Positions 1 to 11,666 of a stretch of DNA of 64,000 nucleotides are shown piece after piece. The first letter of the stretch is position 1; the number at the start of each line of letters is the position of its first letter. A program made the translations under genes and the position numbers. The notes below the pieces were generated by a model, which saw only the letters and a program-made list of their open reading frames with translations, did no database searches and was not told the origin of the DNA. The stretch is from Cymodocea nodosa (Eukaryota; Streptophyta; Magnoliopsida; Alismatales; Cymodoceaceae): positions 5,099,001 through 5,163,000 of the forward strand of contig CM072340.1 of NCBI GenBank assembly GCA_036874045.1. The letters run 5' to 3'.

Positions 1-1
1 C

Positions 2-802
2 CCAACTAAGAGAAATGATGCTAAAGTTGTTGTTGATTTTCTTAGATCTAACATTTTTGCTAGATTTGGTATTCCAAGAGCTATAATTAGTGATAATGGA
101 CCTCACTTTTGCAATAGAGTATTTCAAATGGCTTTGAGGAAGTATGGGGTTACTCACAAGTTAGCAACACCATATCATCTTCAAACAAGTGGGCAAGTTT
201 AGGTATCTAATAGGCAAATCAAGCACATGCTCGAAAAAGTAATCAAACCATGTAAGAAGGATTGGGCAGAAAAGCTTAATGATGCACTTTGGGGTTATAG
301 GACTGCCCATAAAACTGTGTTGGGAATGTCACCATTTAGAGTAGTTTATGGGAAAGCATGTCATTTACCTATAGAAATAGAACATAAAGCAGAATGGGAT
401 ATTAGAACATTTAACATGTGTGTTGATGATGTAGGAAAAGCAAGAAAATATCAACTCAATGAGCTAGAAGAAATAAGAAGAGAGGCTTATGAAAATGCTA
501 AGATTGCAAAAGAACAAGCAAAAGCATTCCATGATAAGAAAATTTTGAGAAAGGACTTTCATGAGGGACAAGAAGTTTTATTATATAACTCTAGATTACA
601 TTTGTTCCCTGGAAAATTTAAGACTAGATAGACAGGACCATTCATCATTAAACATATATATAATCATGGAGCTATAGCTATAGAAAATTGTAAGACAGGA
701 TTTAAAACTGTAGTGAATGGTCAAAGACTTAAAGAATATTATCTTGGAAAAACCTACAATCATGGAGAGAGTGCTTTATTGTTGGAACCCAATTATAATT
801 AG
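2..802 (+). pseudogene. Integrase fragment (catalytic core and C-terminal part)
   Basis: The reading frame starting at base 2 matches the PG-A2 integrase from before the second catalytic Asp (ISDNGPHF) to the C-terminus (EPNYN). Integrase inserts the cDNA into the host chromosome. TAG at 200-202 replaces the Glu codon of SGQVEVSNR, which is the third residue of the D,D35E triad. A second TAG at 629-631 replaces a Trp in the conserved RWTGPF motif. The 5' part of the gene is outside the window. The frame is otherwise open, so the copy is old enough to carry two nonsense changes but not frameshifts. The family assignment is firm. Confidence 0.92.
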
Positions 803-2332
803 TTTTTATATGTATTTAGTTGTAGATGTAGTTTTTCTTTTCTTAATTTTTAGTAATTTTTCATTATATGTATTATTGTGTTAGTAGTTAACAATAAAAT
901 TGATTATTGCAAGTTCACATCTAAATTTTATATGCATGATTTTCAAACACTTGAAGGGTGTAGAATGGGTTGAAAGACTTTATCATTATATCATGTGTTT
1001 GTTTGACGAATTGATGTTCAACCACAATTAGAGTTAAATACATTTTATCTACACTACTTGAAGAGCAATGCACAACAGGTATGCGCTAACATTTTTCACT
1101 TATTCTTATTGTTGAAACAATCCTTTCTACATTGAGGACAATGCAGGAACTAAGTGCAGGGGGGAGGAGAAAGTAAAAAAATGTTTTAGGGTGCATACTA
1201 CATCAATGAAATTGAAAATTTTCCAATGTAAGTTTCTTACACAAGCATGTTGGTGGTAAGTTTCAAATTCGTTCTATATGTTGCATGCCACCATGTTTTA
1301 TATGTATCCATGATAAGAACTTGCATGTCAATTTTTTTTTTAGGAAATAGCTTTGTTAGTTTAATTTTGATTTTGAATTATTGCATCTTAGCCTTACCAG
1401 CATGCCATTCAATCTCCATTATATGCTCTTAAGGTTAGGATCATTAATTCTTTATTATTTTTAGCTTTGTTTTCGTTTGAACTTAATTTCTTTTTGTGGC
1501 ATGTTGAATTTTCCTTAGTAATGTTCTTTCCTTATGATGTCTTACACTTAGAGCTGAGCTTATCTTTAAGGTGAGGATAGGAATATGCATTTGAGATGCC
1601 AACTATAGTTTCTTACTTATAACATATACACATTCTTGCACTAGACTCTTAATCATGTGGTATCTAGAGGACTCTTCTTATGACATGAATCTTGAGGAGT
1701 GGATTAGGACATCTTTCCAATAGGTTGTCCCATGAGAAGGGTAGATAAATGAATTTGGAAATAAGGATTGATGCCCGTTCTCATAAGGTTGCTGGGGACG
1801 GAGGCTAAGCAACCTCTTAGTCTTCACGTGTAAACTCTTTATGGGAGGTATCCTAAGGGTAGGGGTAGGATGTGAAAAAAGAGAGGTATCTAAAAAAAAA
1901 AAAAAAAAAAAAAGAAGTGTTCTATAGAATGAATAAAGAAAATACTTTTATAGAATCAAAGAGAAGAAATACTCAATTGACAGTAAAGGGGCAATGTACT
2001 AGAGGATAGAAGCCTAAAGAAACCTTCATGTATTCTTGGATTAAGTGAGATGAACCTAGGTGCTATTGATTATGGGTCTAAGCACTTTGCACTTAATAGT
2101 ATCTTAAAAACTTATTTTCCTTAGGTTGGCATTAGATGTCTATTCTAAATTCCTCACCATTACAGGAACTCATGCTTGTGAGTGGAGATTATCTATAAGT
2201 ATTGTTGCATTACTTGGCGAGAATTTGATTTGCCTTAATTTTCTTTATTGTGTTTGTTTGTTTCAAGGGGTTCCTTAATCTTTTCTTCTTTAAATTTTGC
2301 TAGAGGACTAGCAAAGTTTAAGTGTGGGGGGG
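803..2332 (+). other. PG-A1 3' noncoding region with gag-deletion scar, hairpins and G-rich tracts
   Basis: This stretch has no coding capacity. At about 943 the sequence jumps from the integrase 3' flank to what lies after gag in PG-A2 (60732), with ATGC microhomology. A hairpin CATTGAGGACAATG at 1130-1143 is followed by a G-rich tract at 1155-1167. A long A tract lies at about 1889-1913. A second hairpin, GCTAGAGGACTAGC at 2299-2312, is followed by the LTR-adjacent purine tract at 2313-2332, which should be the plus-strand primer site. Confidence 0.8.
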
Positions 2333-3869
2333 TGTTCAAGCTTTAATTTTGCCCATTTTTAATGAATTTTATAAGTAATTTTGCATGATATTATCTATCT
2401 ATGGTGGATAAATGATATTAATTATGGGTAATATAAGTCTTGAAATATAGTGCAATATAGAAATTTAATTAACAAGTGCATCCCCCATTGAATATAATTT
2501 TACATGGAACACATTTATTTTATTTTGAATGTCCTATGTTGGCTAACGTCTCTTGGAGTTCAATTTCCATTAATTGTAGGTAACACACATATAGAAGGAG
2601 CTTAATGCAAAAGACCAAAAGAAGATGTAAAGAATCAAAAGTTGGTGGACTAAACTTTAAAGAAGAGGGCATGCCAACACCTTATTGGCCCTCCTAGATC
2701 TATGGCATCCTATTGGCTTGGTGATAAAACCAAGGTGTCACATCAAAGAGAGAGAACACATGCTAACATAAATGCAAGGGGAGAGGAATTTCGTAGGCCA
2801 CCTTGGTGCTTCCAACGAGAGAAAGAAAGAAGAGAAGAAAGCTTGGAGGTGAGGCTTATGCTTGCAAGGAGACCATCCATTGATGCTATTCACCATTCCA
2901 AGGGTTAAGGAGAAGACGTCCAAGCTTGGAGGTGGAGTTGCTGCCAAGTTCCATTGAATTCAAAGCTCTAGAGAAGAAGATAAGAAGCTCCTAAGGTAGT
3001 GACAACTCTTAGAGTTTATTATTTTCTTGTATAGAAGGAAGAATTGATGAGAAATGGTGGTGAACATCTCAATTATATGTCTTCTTAGCTAGATAGAGTT
3101 CAATGAATGTATATGAATGTTTAATTCTTCTTTTCAACTTCTAATTTGCATCCTCTATTCACGTGTATTGTTGGGGCTGTTGGTGAGGCTTTCACATGAG
3201 TGAATGACACTCACCAATGGTGGCTTGGTGCATTTGAGAAGAAGGTGTGAGTTGAAAGAAGAAGAAAATAAGTGTTGATGTTCATTTGAATGAAGAACCT
3301 ATCACTTATATCTAGTTGTTAATTTTAATTTTAGTAGTTAATTGAGTTTGTTATATCTTATATTGATCACATTTTGTCCTAATCAATCTCCAAAAAGAAT
3401 TTCTAATGCAAGTAGTATAGTATAGTTTATCTAGATTAGCGAATAGCATAGTTGCATGCATTTAGTATAAATTAGAATAGAGTAGTATAGTCTATTGAAC
3501 CTTCTTGTTTTATTTTTCTTTCCTCAATATTGATGCATTGATATCACTGCTGAAATCACGTGGAACTTGTGTGCATGTTATATTGAATGAGTTGATAGAT
3601 TTATAAGTAAAGAAATTGATTCACATCACCATTTTCCATAATACATTGCCTTGAAACTACATGATTTATGAGCTTGTGTTAATTTTGATTATTCTACATT
3701 CACATGTCATTAATTTACTGAAGTATACCTAAGAGCTTGAAGAACAAGTTGAGTAATAGTTGATTAAGTCATAAACACAATCCTTGTGGAAGAATGACTT
3801 GTATTTGCCATGTACACCAAAAGAACTGTGCACTTGCAGTAAAGCTTGAGCTAAAAATATAGCTCAACA
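2333..3869 (+). repeat. PG-A1 3' LTR
   Basis: A 1537-bp LTR that starts TGTTCAAGC and ends CTCAACA. It is the same length as both PG-A2 LTRs and differs from them by scattered substitutions. It carries the same inverted CCAAT boxes and ATAAATA box as those LTRs. Confidence 0.95.
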
Positions 3870-6800
3870 TGATGCTAATATATTTTGTATATAATTTACA
3901 TATGTTTAAATATATTTGCAGGTTGGAGAGGAGAAAACAATGTTAAATTGAATTACTAAAAAATACAGAATATCTTTATAATAATCTAATTTATGTATTT
4001 TGAAGAAAAAAATGAAGAATTAGATCTAGCACTTTAGAAAGACCAACTAGTTAGATCTTAGTAGTTTGCTAAGTGACTACCAAAAGTTAAGTATGCGGGA
4101 AGCGTTTAGAATGAAAAAGTGCATAATATTAACGGTTAAATGATGGTTAATTGCATAATATTTAGCTTATCATATGAGAATTAAGTCATTATGTTATAAT
4201 TGCACTATTATATGCTTTAATGAAAGAATTTGCATAATTTCAAGGAATTAGAGTTAATTAAGTACATTTCTGAACTGTTGGTGAATTACAGGTTTTTAAT
4301 TCTTAAGTATCCGAATTTTTTGTTATTTTAGAGAGTTATATTGCATGTACTGGACAGTTATGTTTTAAATGCTTAAAGAATATTTAATTATTTCCTAGAG
4401 TACATGTTTTGTGTTAGGACCTTATGGCTTACCAGAGGGGGGTGAATGGTAATAATCTATTATTTTTTGTTATTTAATGGCTGATTGATATAGAGAGTTA
4501 ACAAGCACACAATAACAATAATACACACAGGAATTTTAGGTGGTTCACCACTAACGGCTAGTCCACCCCCAAGGTACACTTGGGCTTCACTAAACTTTCA
4601 CAAACTTACAATCACTTGCTTTAAGGTTTAAGCAAGAACCAACCAACTGATTGAGCTTTCAAGTCGTAGCTCCAACCAATCTTTCTCTGAAGTTTTGATC
4701 CATGTACTTCATTAAACACTAGCTTGAATGTAACAGAGTTGAGTGCGTGATGAGCTTCTAAAATTGAGTCTGTAAATGTTGAAGATGATTTGATCTCTAA
4801 GGCTTTCTTTTGTTGAGCTTGGTGTAAATATATGTATGAGAAAAAAGCTATCTAATTATGTTGTCTGTTGCTTGTATATATACTAAACATGTGTAATGAT
4901 CATATTTTTCTTCTAACGGATGTATTCTACTGTACTTGGTAAGATTTTAGTCCCAAATATGGTAAGTTACCATTCAAGAAGATATTTCAAGATATCCTTT
5001 CGATTTTCTCAAACTTTCGGATAGTTAGCTGTATAACTCTCCGAAGGATGTTTGTAACTCATCGAAAAATCACTTAAGTCTTACTGCCATGTAGGATTTC
5101 AGATCGTACAATGAGAGCTGTCACTCAATCGGATACTTGCAGCTGTAACTTACCGAACTGTTATTTAACTATCAGATAGTTAGCTACTGTAACCCTCCAA
5201 AATCCTTTGTTAAGTTTCTGACTACTTTATCTAATTCAGCATGTGCATAATAGATTGACTTAAGTTTTGGATGGTTAAACCTATAACTCACCGAAACTCT
5301 TCAAGATTTTGGATAGTTAGTTCTAGTAACCTTCTAATTCTTCATACATCCATCTTCCTAACTTTTTGAAAGTCTTCTAACTGTTAGATACTTAATTCTT
5401 CTAACTGTCCAATAGTATTGCTATTTCTTTATACTACCTTTTAGATATTTAGACTGTTAACTCACCAAAAATATTTCTCTTTCGGATAGTTAAGCCTGTT
5501 AACCTTTCGAAAATCCTTTTTATCACTTGCAGTATACTTTGAACTGTCTGTATCAACTTCTGCTTTCTTGCTGACTATTAAGCCTGAGAAGTACAATTTA
5601 AATTCTCAGATTGATTTTTGCATTATCAAAATCTAGAGGTCCTTTCATTTTGAAACCTTAATGGATGACTTAAGTGAATGTTCAGTAAGTTATCTGCTAA
5701 CTATCTAAAATGTGTCTAAGCATCGGATAGTAAGGTTTGTAAGTATCCAAAATATCTGAACTCGTTAAGTTAGAATTATGCACGTGTTTTATAGTTAAAT
5801 CAACGAAGTAAGTTCGTTGAGTTACACTAACTCCATGGACCATTTATTTTCTAATATGCCACTGTAGTAGTTGTAGAAACAGAAAATTTGAAGGAAAACC
5901 ACGATTGCACATATCACGTAGGAATTCACTTGTGGAATGAAGAGGAAATCACCATTGTTGATATGAATGAAGGAAATCCAACCGATCATTTAAGTAGAAG
6001 TAGTTACTATTGAAAGAAATATTAAAGAAGAGGAGAAAGACAAAAAAAAAGTGTGGGGAGAGGTGGAGAACTACACTAACTACAGGAAGTGTCGGAAGTT
6101 CCTTGAAGCTCTACACCACCACCAAAATCACCAACCATCGAAGGTCTGTGAGGATACTTTCTAAATGTTGGGTCGATTCTAAGCTAAACACGGTGACTGA
6201 CAACCATTATGAGGAGTGATCACGTCGCAGGAAGGGAAGCCATTTTCACCAAGCACCGACTCATATCTCAAGAGATCATAAAGCTTCTAGCCTTAGTTTC
6301 AAGTTGATGCCAGTATGTTAAAGAGGAGATCAACTTACAATTCTTGGTTCACGATTCTATAGGGAGAGGAGGCAAGATTGTAAGTGATTAAATTTTCAGT
6401 GGTGTGATCACGTCGCATGTAGTGACGAAAGTTTTTACTATCAATAAAGATTTTTACATTTCACATTTCGCTCATTTTTAGGAACATATCAAAACAAAAA
6501 TACCAAAAACAAATCATTATCTATGTTTACATTTAGTATTAAAGTGTTGTATTGTTTATTTTGTATTGTGATTAATGTTATTATTGTTAGTATTGTGAAT
6601 GTTTTATGTTTGTTTAATTCAAAAAATAGAAAATAATTTTATTATTTACTGAAATTGATTCATCCTAAATACTTAAAGATTTTAATGGTTACTATTTGAA
6701 ATATCTGAATGTTAGTGTTGCTTAATGACAAATCTCAGATTAACTAACATTAAAGAGCTTAATTGATATTATTTACATTCTATGGAACTGCCCAATGGTT

Positions 6801-7208
6801 GGTTGAATTCCTTTGTGAATAGCAGTATTTAATTGGAAAGGTAGGCTCGTGGAGTTAACTTAAGTCCACGAGGTTAGTTCGTTGAGTTAACCATAACTCC
6901 ACGAACGAAGTTCGTTGAGTTAACTGTAAATTTCGTTAACTGTAATTCAACAAAATGCTTAATTGAACACATATAAACTCCAATATAAAAATAAAAATAG
7001 TACACAATTCTTACTCAATCTCTATGGGATCGACTTATACTTGCACACAAATACAATATACACTATGCACTTGTAGTTAAAATATAAATTAGACTTAATA
7101 TCTAATTTTTGTGAATGGTTGTTTGTTTACTTCTAAAAGAATTTATTAATATAAGCACAAAAACAAATCAAACAAGTTTTCTGGTATTAAGGCATCACTT
7201 AATAGACA
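3870..7208 (+). mobile_element. PG-B1: 3' end and 3' LTR of a PG-B gypsy element
   Basis: Bases 3870-4102 are AT-rich noncoding DNA ending in a degenerate purine tract (AAGTATGCGGGAAG), as expected just before a 3' LTR. The LTR starts at about 4103 (first T decayed to C) with GTTTAGAATGAAAAAGTGC, as in PG-B4 at 15737. It runs to about 7208, interrupted by a solo copia LTR at 4412-5647. The exact right end is uncertain (7174 to 7208), because PG-B LTR tails vary in length. To the right lies the opposite-strand extra ORF of PG-B2, so B1 was inserted into B2. A conserved promoter-like stretch (AATATTAAAG) lies near 6010. Confidence 0.75.
4412..5647 (-). repeat. Solo LTR of a SIRE-like copia element
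   Basis: A 1236-bp insert that starts TGTTAGGACC and ends GGTCCTTTCA, so the ends are short inverted repeats of TG...CA type. It is flanked by the 5-bp direct repeat TTTTG at 4407-4411 and 5648-5652. The sequence near the left end (AGAGGGGGGTGAAT) matches the minus-strand LTR end of CO-2, and the length is nearly that of the CO-2 3' LTR (1238 bp). No internal region is present. It therefore looks like a solo LTR left by LTR-LTR recombination. It interrupts the PG-B1 LTR, and it contains many CGGATAGTTA/TAACTNTCCGA motifs. Confidence 0.88.
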
Positions 7209-7411
7209 AGTTTCTGATTTAACTTTTCACCACAATACAATGTTCTAACATTCAAATTTACTAGCTTTCTAGTAAAGAAGAATAGATCATCCTCTACCTC
7301 TTTCACTTGCTTTTCTCTCGTGGTGTTTCTGATGTTTTGCTTGAAATGCCATTCCTTCGACGATCTAAAAAATTTGGTAGTGTCAAATTGATCCCAAAAG
7401 TTTGGCTCCAT
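7209..7411 (-). pseudogene. Start of the extra ORF of PG-B2
   Basis: Reading from 7411 leftward, the protein begins MEPNFWDQFDTTKFF. It matches the N-terminus of the extra ORF in PG-B3 (start 14906) and PG-B4 (start 21857), which begin MTLEFWE. It is cut off at about 7209 by insertion of PG-B1, so only some 65 codons remain. The conserved part is charged and likely helical. Its function is unknown. The leader upstream (7412-7550) shares long stretches with the leader of the PG-B3 copy at 14907-15060, including AATGCCCCCAAATCCTAAG. Confidence 0.75.
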
Positions 7412-8160
7412 CTCTGTCTTCGTTGTGTTACGGAGTGAAATGGAATCACTCTAACTTTTACTGTGCTAAGTTCTAAATGATTGCCACAGATAATGCCCCC
7501 AAATCCTAAGCTTTAGATAAACCCCAAGTTTTTGGTAGGTAATCAGGTCTTTTTCCCGTGCAAACTATCACTTCTTACGTATACTACTTCATGGAGTTAT
7601 AGTTAACTCCATGGAATAAGTCCATGGACTTACCTTAAATACTCCGTTGAGTTACGGTTAACTCAACAGAGTAAGTTCATTAACTTATCCTAGACTCAAC
7701 AAAATAAGTTCGTTGAGTTAAGCTTAACTCAATGGACCTCCGGTAAAGTTATAACTAATAAAAATAAATAACTATAATGATTTTATACTCGGTCAACACC
7801 GAAGAATCTCCAGTCTGACCGACTCATAATTATTCTATTTGCTTAACTTCGGTCAAACCGTTGCTTTTCCTTAGTCGAACTGAAATTACAGAATTTTTTT
7901 CTTTTTCTACCAATTGAACTGATACCATGCTTTGGTAAAATTGACATTTTTACTTAATATAATATATATATATATATTTATTTTTTTATGTTTCATTCAA
8001 ACTAATGGATCCTTTCGGTGTGACTGTAACAATTTTTTTCTTTTACTATATGTTTCGGTAAAACCGATAATTTCTTTTAGTTGAACCACTACTATATTTA
8101 AAATAAGTTTTTTTTAAAAAAAAAATATTCACACATATTTATATATATCTACTTAATAAA
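7412..8160 (-). other. PG-B2 spacer between integrase and extra ORF, rich in palindromes
   Basis: This is noncoding. Bases 7580-7745 hold several imperfect palindromes of the type GTTGAGTTA...TAACTCAAC. Bases 7780-8090 hold a second motif family, CGGTCAAACCG and CGGTAAAACCGA, in AT-rich DNA. The spacer lies directly before the extra ORF in the element's own orientation. The corresponding spacer is deleted or shortened in PG-B3 and PG-B4. Confidence 0.6.
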
Positions 8161-8465
8161 GCTCGAGTAGTCCTTTACTCTTACTTCTTTTATAATTCCA
8201 AAGGAACTTTTTGGAATTTTTAGAATAGGTCTAAGTCTTTGTCCATTTACTTTAAATATATTCTGATTTTTAGGGTTTTCAATTTCTGTAGTTCCATAGG
8301 AATAAATATTTCAAACTATGTAAGGTCCTGTCCATCTAGATCTTAATTTTCATAGATGGTTATGAAGTCTAGCATATCTCCTTCATCTTCTAGAAAGTCT
8401 ATAGTATGTAAGGACATTTCTAACTCCTCAAACTTTTCTAGTTTGAAAATGTTTAATTGAGTATT
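8161..8465 (-). pseudogene. PG-B2 pol remnant: PR-RT linker fused to integrase C-terminus
   Basis: Read leftward from 8460, the first ~110 bp match the PR-RT linker of PG-B4 near 19606-19690, which encodes EELEMSLHTIDFLED there. The frame then jumps to the integrase C-terminus, with RSRWTGPYIV and GQRLRP readable at 8345-8200. RT, RNase H and most of integrase are therefore deleted from this copy. Bases 8461-8465 (AGTAT) are the left target duplication of PG-B3; its partner is 31891-31895, on the far side of the insertion. Confidence 0.85.
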
Positions 8466-9757
8466 GTTTGGGGTTGTTAAGTCACATCATAAACTTGCTT
8501 GATTTTATTTTTATGCCTATATTAATAAATTCTCTTAGAAGTAAACAAACAACCTTTCACACAAATTAGATATTAAGTCCAATTTGTATTTTAACTACAA
8601 GTGCATAGTGTATATTGTATTTGTGTGCAAGTACAAGTTGATCCCATAGAGATTGAGTAAGAATTGTGTACTATTCTGATTTTTATATTGGAGTTTATAT
8701 GTGTTCAGTTAAGCACTTTGTTGAGTTACAATTAACACAACAGACTTAGTTCGTGGAGTTATGGTTAACTCAATGGACTAACCTCATGGACTAAAGTTAA
8801 CTCCACGAGCCTCTCTTTCTAGTTAAATATTGCCATTTACAAAGGAATTCGACCAACCATTAGGCATTTTCATAGAATGTAAATAACATCAATTAAGCTC
8901 TTTAATGTTAGTTAATATTAGATTTGTCATTAAGCAACATTAACATTCAGATATTTCAAATACTAACCATTAAAATCTTTAAGTATCTAGGACAATTCAA
9001 TTTTAGTAAACTATAAAACTATTTTCTATTTTCTGAATCAAACAAATATAAAACATTCACAATACTAGCAATGATAACATTAATCACGATACAAAACAAA
9101 CAATACAACACTTCAATACTAAATATAAACACAGATAATTTGTTGTTTTTGGTTTTTTTTTTTTTTGATATGCTCTTGAAGATGAGTGAAAGGTGAAATG
9201 TAAAAATCTCTATCGATAGTAAAAACTTTCGTCACTACATGCGATGCGATTACACCACTGAAAACTTAATCACTTACAATATTGCCTCCTCTCCCTATAG
9301 AATTGCAAATCAAGAATTGTAAGATGATCTTCTCTTCAACATACTGGCATCAACCCAAAACCAAGGCTAGAAGCTTTACGATCTCTTGAGATATGAGTCG
9401 GTGCTTGGTGAAAATGACTTCCCTTCCTGCAACGCGATCACTCCTCATAGTGGATGTTAGTCACCATGTTTGGCTTAGAATTGACCCGACATCTGGAAAG
9501 TATCCTCACAGACCTTCAATGGTTGGTGATTTTGGTGGCGGTGTGGAGCTTCAGGGAACTTTCGACGCTTCCTGTAGTTAGCGCGGTTCTCCACCTACAC
9601 ACACATTCTTTGTCTTTCTCCTCTTCTTTTATATTTCTTTCAGTAATAACTACTTTTGCTTAAATGATCGGTTGGATTTCCTTCATTCATATCAATGATG
9701 GTGATTTCTTCTTCATTCCACGAGTGAATTCCTACATGATACGTGCAATCGTGGTTT
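8466..9757 (-). repeat. PG-B3 3' LTR, truncated at its 5' side
   Basis: This starts TGTTTGGGG on the plus strand, which is the complement of the LTR 3' end. It matches the second half of the PG-B4 LTR from the promoter region to the end. At about 9757 the LTR sequence stops abruptly and the F-box fragment begins, so the purine tract and U3 half have been lost. It includes a conserved ATATAAAAG box at about 9629-9637, read on the minus strand. Confidence 0.85.
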
Positions 9758-10112
9758 TCCCCATAATCAAAATATTGGGTAATAGAATTGCATATCTTGG
9801 TTTGGTTTTGAAAATAATTAATCATTCATCTATCCCCATAATATGATCTATTCCTTCTAATGTATTAGGTGGAATTCCAATAGTTTCTTCTATATTCAGA
9901 TATTCATAGCTGATTGAACTACGATTAAATGACTTCCATAAAAATTCATCTCTAATATTAGTCATTTTTGCACCCTGTAGTCCATGAAAATATTTTTCTC
10001 TAACATATTCTTTAATTTCCTTTGACACACAACACAATCTACATAGATCTTTAGTTGATAAGTTACTCAGAACTTCCCTTAGTGCATCTAGTGGTAATTT
10101 CATCAATTTCAT
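9758..10112 (-). pseudogene. F-box-like ORF, N-terminal part (PG-B3 copy)
   Basis: The ORF starts at 10112 with MKLMKLPLDALREVLSN and runs 96 residues. The first ~45 residues have the F-box pattern: LP-D-L-EVLS-L, then KDLCRLCCVSKE and an aromatic YF pair. F-box domains bind SKP1 in SCF ubiquitin ligases. The downstream sequence matches the PG-B4 copy (26540-27672), but after MGIDE a stop follows and the rest is frame-shifted. At 9757 a deletion joins it to the 3' LTR. The position after gag is the same as in PG-B4. Of the two copies, this one has the cleaner F-box. Confidence 0.8.
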
Positions 10113-10456
10113 CTATTGTGATTCTATATAAACAAAATTTAGCAGAGATAAAATTAACATAGCTACTTACACATCCTCGTGGAGTTAGGTCATAACTCAA
10201 CAGACTAAGTTCATTGAGTTAAGTAATAACTCTATGATACTACTAACTATAATTAAACTTACATTTTTTTTATATTTTTCTACTTACTATATTATACATA
10301 GTTACTTTAGTTATACTACTTCATTCAGCTTCCCTCCCAAAGGATGTATCAATTTCATTAACAGTTCTATTGATAGGGTCAGACACTACTTGCATTGGCA
10401 ATCCTCTAGTAGGTCTAACTTCTATTGATTCCTTTTGTCTAGGGGTATATTTCTAT
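10113..10456 (-). promoter_or_regulatory. PG-B3 spacer between gag and the F-box-like ORF
   Basis: This noncoding spacer corresponds to 26347-26539 in PG-B4. In the element's orientation it has an AT-rich stretch with TATAAAAAAA (about 10265-10275), then palindromic motifs of the GAGTTA/TAACTC type at 10180-10240, then the F-box start at 10112. The same order of AT-rich site, palindrome and ATG is seen in PG-B4. A promoter role is inferred from this layout only. Confidence 0.45.
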
Positions 10457-11666
10457 TCATATTATGATTCTAATGGTAGTATTTCCAGATACAAGATCTA
10501 GACGATTGTTTAATTGTTGAATTATCTTTTCTAACTTCTTTATTCTAGATGCTTGTTCAATTAATGCTTCATAACTTATATTTTTGTCATTTATATTTTC
10601 TCCCCCTTGGAAATTGTTATTTCTCCAAGATAGGTTAAGGTGATTTCTCCAATTAGGGTTATAAGAATTTCCAAAATTATCTTTCTGGTTTCTAGCATAA
10701 ATAATATCTAAGTCATTAATGTTTTTATTCTTTTCTGCTAGCTTTTGATTTAATGATAACTCTTTTATTTTCCTTGTTAATTCAGTTAATTTAACTTCAA
10801 GCATAGTACTTGAATCTATTTCATGCATTCCCCTTGGCAATATTCTTTTATCTGTAATAGCTTCAACCAAGTTTTCCCACTATGTAGTTCTTTTTGCAAA
10901 GTTTTCTAAGTATGTCCATGCTTCTTCACTACACAATTTTAAAAATTCATTCTAACACGTAGATTCTAATAAAGATTTAGTTGAAACATCTATGCCTTCA
11001 TAAATTATACCTATTAATTGTGCTTTACTCATTGCATGATGTGGACATTAAGTTAGTAAATCTTTAAATCTTTCGAAATATTTCCAGAATGATTCTCCTT
11101 ATTTTTGGCTACACATTAATATTTCCTTTTTCTTTTTAATCGTTTGATGTGTTAGATAATATTTTTCTAGAAAAATAGAGTAAAATTCAGTCCATGTAGA
11201 AATTGAATCAAGCGACAAAGTATATAACCATCTTTTAGTTGTCTTTTAAAGCAAAAGGGATATATCTAAGTTTAATAACATCAATACTCATGTTCGACAT
11301 TTTCATCATTTGACAAACTTCATTAAATTCTCTAAGGAAATAATAGGCATCTTCTCTTTCCAATCCATGAAAGTGTGGCAATTGACTAATATAATTAGAT
11401 TTCAATTCAAACCTATCTCCCTCAAAGTTTGGCAATCAGATACATGAAGGTTCATCAACTAATTTAGGATACAGAATTTCCCCTAATGGTTTTTCTACTA
11501 GAGTAGCTATATCTTTGTTCTCTTTTAAAGAAAGGTTAGCTACACCCCTAAGAATTTCGTTAAAGTCTAATTTAGAAAATATTTCAGTATGCTTCTATGT
11601 TGAATAATCCTATGGAAGTGCTCTAACTAATCATTTAGTGCTAGGAGAACGAGTCCATGTGCTCAT
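10457..11666 (-). pseudogene. Gag (capsid) of PG-B3
   Basis: Gag is the structural protein that packages the element RNA. The start at 11666 (MSTWTRS) is shared with the PG-B4 copy. The body holds the retrotransposon gag core: FELKSNYISQLPHFHGLE, then YFLREFNEVCQMMK, then GESFWKYFERFKDLLT, and a C-terminal coiled-coil-like part after the YNPNWRNH motif. There are several in-frame stops (for example in the region 11100-11240) and a damaged middle. No CCHC zinc knuckle is visible in this gag, unlike gag of PG-A2. It lies downstream of integrase and of the extra ORF, so gag follows pol here too. Confidence 0.88.

Larger units (their letters stand above)
1..3869 (+). mobile_element. PG-A1: 3' part of a permuted Athila-like gypsy element, gag deleted
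   Basis: This is the 3' end of a Ty3/gypsy element whose 5' half lies left of the window. It runs from inside the integrase, through a long noncoding 3' region, to a complete 1537-bp 3' LTR ending in CTCAACA. It aligns nearly base for base with PG-A2 at 52780-63673, but it lacks about 1.7 kb that holds gag in that copy; the scar is near 943. The integrase has in-frame stops, so the copy is dead. The right flank at 3870 is the 3' internal end of a PG-B element, so PG-A1 was inserted there. The left target duplication cannot be seen. Confidence 0.9.

Noticed and set aside
1889..1913. Poly(A) tail of a LINE or SINE
   Set aside because: The A tract is inside the PG-A 3' region and recurs at the same place in PG-A2; no target duplication surrounds it.
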